The translations under genes and the position numbers were made by a program. Positions 59,881 through 64,000 of a DNA stretch of 64,000 nucleotides are shown here, piece by piece. Source of the DNA: an uncultured Isosphaeraceae bacterium (lineage in GTDB: Bacteria > Planctomycetota > Planctomycetia > Isosphaerales > Isosphaeraceae). Location of the stretch: positions 186,001 through 250,000 of the forward strand of contig CAMFLR010000008.1 in NCBI GenBank assembly GCA_945957605.1. Reading direction: 5' to 3'. Within the stretch, counting starts at the first letter, position 1, and each line of letters begins with the position of its first letter. The notes beneath the pieces were generated by a model. That model did no database searches and was not told the DNA's origin. It saw nothing but the letters and a program-made list of their open reading frames with translations.

Positions 59881-60153
59881 ATGAAAGAGTTTCAATTGAT
59901 CAACCAAGAAAAGGCAAATGCGTTCGCCGAATCTTTCGAAGAAGAAAATCCTGATTTCAAATCGTTCTTTGGCTTTTTCTTTGTGAGGCTTGCGACCAAT
60001 CTTTCGGATAAAAACGCTTCACCGGAAGGTGATCTCGATATGCATCTTTTCGTTCAAACGCTGGCCGATGTCTATCGCGATAAGAAGTCGCTCATCAAAT
60101 TCCTGGAGGGATCGGGCGACGGAATTTGGTGGCACGACGATGAGCTGAACTGA
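59881..60153 (+). CDS. Small hypothetical protein
   Basis: 90 residues. KEFQLINQEKANAFAESFEE ... FFGFFFVRLATNLSDKNASP ... DGIWWHDDELN. Acidic, soluble, probably helical. TGGAG lies nine bases before the ATG. No family recognised. It lies between the DUF1501 gene and a divergent region, on its own. Confidence 0.55.
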   Translation: MKEFQLINQEKANAFAESFEEENPDFKSFFGFFFVRLATNLSDKNASPEGDLDMHLFVQTLADVYRDKKSLIKFLEGSGDGIWWHDDELN

Positions 60154-60305
60154 CGCCCGAGCGACACGAACAGAAGGTCGGGCTTCAGCAACTGTTGGCC
60201 CGGCTGACGAAGAGCGTTCTCGCGCATGTCCGAAATAGCGCTCGCAAGTTTCAATGAACGCAAAAGCGTTCTGCTCAATGTTCGAACGCAGGGATTCGAG
60301 GTGCG

Positions 60306-60881
60306 TTACTGGACCGCTCCTGCTTCTCCACTGAGATGCCGTTCTTCGGTCGCCCTATTCAGTCCAAAGAAGATGCTCCCGAGCAAGCCGCCCAAAAAGC
60401 CGAAGACGATTACTGCGAGCAAATGGCCGATTCGTCGAAAATGGTGCGGATTGTATGGCTGCCCAGTGAGAGGCGGAATTCCGCCGGTGCCGGCGGCTTT
60501 CGCCCAGTCGAACTCGTGTAACGCTTCCCCCTGTGGGCCGTTATCGAACGCCTGGTTTGCGGGATAAGGCTTGATCATGGGCTGAACGGACTCGAGTAAG
60601 ACCGTGGTCAAGAACGGAGGCGCGGATATTCCATTGGGTACCGGCCAGAACCAGAAAACGAACAGAAAATAGCCCCATCCAAATAGGCTGAAGCCAAGAC
60701 AAGTCATTCTGACGCGCCCTCGAATTGCGACCGCGCCAAGGACCGCGGTTAAGAGCAAGACAAGTACGAGTGTGAATATCGCACTCGCCCAAAGAATTGT
60801 GGCAGAGCGAAGTCCCGCAATTCCAAGGGCGATCAGAAGTACGACGGCCATCAGGCTTGCAATTGAGAAACGCGATCGCAA
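60306..60881 (-). CDS. Hypothetical membrane protein
   Basis: About 191 residues from a TTG with GGGAG seven bases upstream; the upstream in-frame sequence does not look like protein. The basic lead LRSRFSIASLMAVVLLIALG is the planctomycete small membrane-protein pattern. Further helices at about 31-53, 62-80 (TCLGFSLFGWGYFLFVFWF) and near the C-terminus (GHLLAVIVFGFLGGLLGSIF). A proline-rich soluble loop lies between. Function unknown. Confidence 0.65.
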   Translation of the reverse strand: MRSRFSIASLMAVVLLIALGIAGLRSATILWASAIFTLVLVLLLTAVLGAVAIRGRVRMTCLGFSLFGWGYFLFVFWFWPVPNGISAPPFLTTVLLESVQPMIKPYPANQAFDNGPQGEALHEFDWAKAAGTGGIPPLTGQPYNPHHFRRIGHLLAVIVFGFLGGLLGSIFFGLNRATEERHLSGEAGAVQ

Positions 60882-61060
60882 CGGAGTTCTCCCTGGTTCG
60901 CGGCCGCGTGTCTGACAGTGCAAGAACCCGGTACTCGTGTTATTTGCCGGACTGAATCAAAGAGTTGCGGGGACCGCACCTTCGAGAATCCGGCCGAAAC
61001 CAATGCCAGGCCGCGCATCGAAATACCGGCCTGACATTATGTTTTCACATCAGAGGCGGC

Positions 61061-64000
61061 TCAGGCGTCATACCCAAGATTCGGCGCCAGCCACTTCTCA
61101 GCCTCAGCAACCGACATCCCCTTACGCCGAGCATAATCTTCGACCTGGTCCTTCGTGATCATATCGACCGCGAAGTAACGCGACTCGGGTCGTCCGAAAT
61201 AGAACCCGCTCACCGACGCCGCCGGGAACATTGCCAGGCTTTCGGTCAGCCAGATCCCCGTCGCCTTTTCGGCGTCGAGCAAGTTCCAGAGCGTCCACTT
61301 CTCGGTGTGATCCGGGCAGGCCGGATATCCGGGCGCGGGACGAATTCCCTGGTACTTCTCGTCGATCAGGTCGTCATTGCTCAACGACTCGCTCGCGCCA
61401 TAGCCCCAATCTTTGCGGGCCTGCTTATGGAGCATTTCGGCGAACGCTTCGGCGAGGCGGTCGGCCAGAGCTTTGACCATAATCGCGTTGACGTCGTCGT
61501 GCTGTTTCTTAAACGCCTCGGCGAGTTCTTCGGCACCAAAGCCGGCCGAAACCGCGAAACCACCGATGTGATCGGCTACACCCGAACCAACTGGCGCGAG
61601 GTAATCGGCGAGACTGCGGAACGTGGTCTGGCCTTCACGCTGCCACTGCTGCCGCAACGCATGGAATCGAGTCCGTTCGACCGTGCGGGATTCGTCGGTC
61701 CAGACGATGATCTCATCGCCGTCGGAATTCGCTGGGAAGAAACCGTAAACACCGCGAGCTTTCAGATCGCCATCTTTGATGAGCGTGTCGAGCAGTTTCG
61801 TGGCGTCGTTGAAGAGTTCCGTCGCGACCGCGCCGACCTGGGGATCGTTGAGAATCTTGGGATATTTTCCGTGCAATTCCCACGCGTTGAAGAACGGCGA
61901 CCAGTCGATGAACGGAACGAGGTCCGTTAGCGGTACGTCTTCAAGAATCTTCGTTCCCACAAAGGCAGGAGCCGGCATCGGGCTGGCGGCGAAGTCGATT
62001 GTGAATCGCTTCGCCAAGGCCTCGTCGTAAGGCACCAACTTGCGTTGCTGCTTCCGAGAGAAGGCGATACGCTCCGCCTCCTGGGTCTTGCGATTTTCGA
62101 CATCAAGTTCGGCACGGGCATCGGGACGGGTCAATCGATCGACCACACCCACGCAGCGCGACGCGTCTTTGATGTGCACCGTGATGCCAGGATAATTCTG
62201 GGCGATCTTCACCGCCGTGTGCTTCGAACTCGTCGTCGCTCCACCAATCAAAAGCGGTACGGTGAAGCCTTCACGCGACATTTCCTTGGCGACGTGCACC
62301 ATCTCGTCGAGCGACGGCGTGATCAGCCCCGAAAGGCCGATCATGTCGACATTCTCTTCGCGTGCCTTTTCAAGAATCTTTTCACAAGGCACCATCACGC
62401 CGATGTCGATGACGTCGTAATCGTTGCAGCCGAGCACGACGCCGACGATGTTCTTGCCGATGTCGTGCACGTCCCCCTTCACGGTCGCCATCAACACCTT
62501 GCCGCGGCTCGACTTCTCACCGCCGCCCATCTTCGCCTTCTCGGCTTCCATGAACGGCATGAGATAAGCGACGGCCTTCTTCATCACGCGGGCGCTCTTC
62601 ACCACCTGCGGCAAGAACATTTTGCCTGCACCGAAGAGATCGCCGACGACGTTCATGCCGTCCATGAGCGGGCCTTCGATGATGTGCAGCGGCCGTTCGT
62701 AGTTGTGCCGGGCCTGTTCGACGTCGGTGTCGATGAAGTCGACAATTCCCTTGATGAGCGCGTGTTCCAGGCGTTTCTCCACCGGCTGATCGCGCCATGC
62801 GAGGTCGGGACCGCTTGCTTTCTTGCCCTTCGACTTGACCTGTTCCGAGAATTCAGTGAGTCGGTCAGTCGCGTCGAGACGACGGTTGAGAATCACATCT
62901 TCAACGCGTTCGAGGAGATCCTTGTCGATCTCTTCATACACTTCGAGCTGGCCGGGGTTGACGATCCCCATCGATAGCCCGGCCTTGATCGCGTGGTACA
63001 GGAAAACCGCGTTCATCGCCTCGCGGACAACTTCATTGCCACGGAAAGCGAACGAAACATTGCTCACGCCGCCTGAAGTTTTGGCGAGTGGGAACAGCTT
63101 CTTCAACTCGCGGACAGCTTCAATGAACTCAACGGCGTAATTGTTGTGCTCATCCATCCCCGTGCCGACGGTGAGGATATTGGTATCAAAGATGATATCG
63201 GCGGGATGGAAGCCGACGACCTCCGTCAGCAACTCATAAGAATGCTTGCAGATTGCGACTTTGTCATCCTTCGTGACGGCCTGCCCCTTGGGCATACCAG
63301 GGATCACGTTGTCGTCGACGAACGCCATCACCACGGCCGCAGCGCCATAACGCTTCACTAGCCGCGCCTGCTCGAGGAATTTCTCCTCGCCTTCCTTGAG
63401 GCTGATCGAATTGACAATCCCCTTCCCCTGGATGCATTTCAAGCCGGCTTCGATCACCTCGAAGTTCGAGCTATCGACCATGATCGGCACTTCGGCCAGG
63501 TCGGGCTCGGAAGCGAGCAGGTTGAGGAAGCGAGTCATCGCCTTGGGGCCGTCAATGAGCCCTTCATCCATGTTCACGTCGAGAATGTTCGCCCCGCCCT
63601 GCACTTGCTCGCGTGCGACGGCGATCGCTTCGTCGAACTTTTCTTCGCGGATAAGACGGGCAAACTTACGCGAACCGGTGATGTTCGTCCGCTCGCCAAC
63701 CATCACGAAATTCGTCTCGGGGCGAATCGTGAGAACTTCGGTCCCGCTGAGTGTGGTGTAAGGTGAGATTTGCGGCCGAACGCGCGGCTTGGCGTTGCGC
63801 ACGGCCTCGGCAATCGCCTTGATGTGTGGCGGAGTGGTACCGCAACAACCACCGACGATATTGAGCCAACCGTTTTGCGCCCACTCGGAAAGAGCCCGTC
63901 CCATTTGTTCGGGAGTTTCGTCGAAGCCGCCCATGACGTTGGGCAAACCGGCGTTCGGGTAGACCGAAATGCGAACGGGGGCAATTTCGGAAAGCCGTTC
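61061..64000 (-). CDS. metH: Cobalamin-dependent methionine synthase (5' partial)
   Basis: 979 residues are visible; the frame is open to the right edge, so about 250 N-terminal residues are missing. The end of the homocysteine domain carries the zinc-binding [14 protein letters not shown]. The pterin domain begins [20 protein letters not shown]. The cobalamin domain has the DxHxxG signature in [20 protein letters not shown]. The C-terminal reactivation domain includes [19 protein letters not shown]. It converts homocysteine to methionine with methyl-tetrahydrofolate and B12. The gene runs toward the hypothetical membrane protein 180 bases away. Confidence 0.97.
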   Translation of the reverse strand, partial: ERLSEIAPVRISVYPNAGLPNVMGGFDETPEQMGRALSEWAQNGWLNIVGGCCGTTPPHIKAIAEAVRNAKPRVRPQISPYTTLSGTEVLTIRPETNFVMVGERTNITGSRKFARLIREEKFDEAIAVAREQVQGGANILDVNMDEGLIDGPKAMTRFLNLLASEPDLAEVPIMVDSSNFEVIEAGLKCIQGKGIVNSISLKEGEEKFLEQARLVKRYGAAAVVMAFVDDNVIPGMPKGQAVTKDDKVAICKHSYELLTEVVGFHPADIIFDTNILTVGTGMDEHNNYAVEFIEAVRELKKLFPLAKTSGGVSNVSFAFRGNEVVREAMNAVFLYHAIKAGLSMGIVNPGQLEVYEEIDKDLLERVEDVILNRRLDATDRLTEFSEQVKSKGKKASGPDLAWRDQPVEKRLEHALIKGIVDFIDTDVEQARHNYERPLHIIEGPLMDGMNVVGDLFGAGKMFLPQVVKSARVMKKAVAYLMPFMEAEKAKMGGGEKSSRGKVLMATVKGDVHDIGKNIVGVVLGCNDYDVIDIGVMVPCEKILEKAREENVDMIGLSGLITPSLDEMVHVAKEMSREGFTVPLLIGGATTSSKHTAVKIAQNYPGITVHIKDASRCVGVVDRLTRPDARAELDVENRKTQEAERIAFSRKQQRKLVPYDEALAKRFTIDFAASPMPAPAFVGTKILEDVPLTDLVPFIDWSPFFNAWELHGKYPKILNDPQVGAVATELFNDATKLLDTLIKDGDLKARGVYGFFPANSDGDEIIVWTDESRTVERTRFHALRQQWQREGQTTFRSLADYLAPVGSGVADHIGGFAVSAGFGAEELAEAFKKQHDDVNAIMVKALADRLAEAFAEMLHKQARKDWGYGASESLSNDDLIDEKYQGIRPAPGYPACPDHTEKWTLWNLLDAEKATGIWLTESLAMFPAASVSGFYFGRPESRYFAVDMITKDQVEDYARRKGMSVAEAEKWLAPNLGYDA

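Noticed and set aside
61061-61110. A SAM or cobalamin riboswitch for metH
   Set aside because: The 5' end of metH lies outside the window, so any leader cannot be seen. The sequence after its stop shows nothing riboswitch-like.
1-64000. CRISPR array, prophage or complete insertion sequence
   Set aside because: No regularly spaced repeats, phage structural genes or transposase were found. Only short repeats and one gene remnant were seen.

Overview
The window looks like a chromosomal stretch from a planctomycete, most likely a Gemmatales or Isosphaerales relative. The signs are a HEAT-repeat/cytochrome c protein of the membrane-bound dehydrogenase type, a DUF1501 protein, a DUF1080 (3-keto-disaccharide hydrolase) domain, several small membrane proteins with the basic 'R-x-x-x-L-M-V-A' lead-in, secreted proteins with the 'LE-x-RE-x-M' N-terminal tag, an H-x9-DG type domain, and a fused aroD-aroE gene. 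Base composition is moderately GC-rich except in one AT-richer island. No tRNA, rRNA, CRISPR array, prophage or complete insertion sequence was recognised.

Layout. 1-4.3 kb: the tail of a cytochrome c protein, two coupled VOC-family proteins and lysS. 4.3-8.6 kb: an accessory island of lower GC with a tiny ORF, small membrane proteins, a gene remnant, an M23 peptidase, palindromes, and a toxin/partner-like gene pair bracketed by imperfect direct repeats (the first gene is frameshifted). 8.7-14.2 kb: a LolCD/E-type ABC transporter, branched-chain aminotransferase, universal stress protein, another aminotransferase and a NUDIX hydrolase. 14.2-16.4 kb: an ECF sigma factor with an unusual anti-sigma-like partner. 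16.7-23.7 kb: VOC protein, membrane protein, uronate-isomerase-like protein, Tat-exported aldo/keto reductase, stress protein and two tandem secreted Ig-like/DUF4214 paralogues. 23.8-28.6 kb: a TPM-GlcG fusion, a three-domain secreted protein, and a second ECF sigma/anti-sigma pair.

28.7-37.0 kb: AlkD-like protein, hflX, VOC protein, truB, a YyaL-type thioredoxin-domain protein and a long DUF11-repeat secreted protein. 37.2-43.3 kb: a tightly overlapping train ubiE-ubiX-SDR-ubiA, with a ubiD homologue nearby. This suggests the late steps (prenylation, decarboxylation, methylation) of quinone synthesis, probably menaquinone. 43.3-48.8 kb: amidohydrolase, rdgB-type nucleotide pyrophosphatase, secreted proteins and RNase PH. 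49.1-53.1 kb: aroDE fusion, aroK, prepilin peptidase, LapA-like protein and a lipoprotein. 53.6-58.3 kb: secreted beta-propeller protein, hisH, hisA and an EF-G-like GTPase. 58.4-64 kb: DUF1501 protein, two small proteins and most of metH, which runs off the right edge.

Most of the window is ordinary housekeeping and planctomycete-specific secretory genes. The parts most worth a second look are the 7.6-8.55 kb pair with its bracketing repeats, the hairpin that ends against the rdgB start codon and contains its apparent ribosome-binding site, the unidentified SDR embedded in the quinone operon, and the unusual domain fusions. I did not find a clearly new multi-gene system. All family names come from reading motifs, not from database searches.
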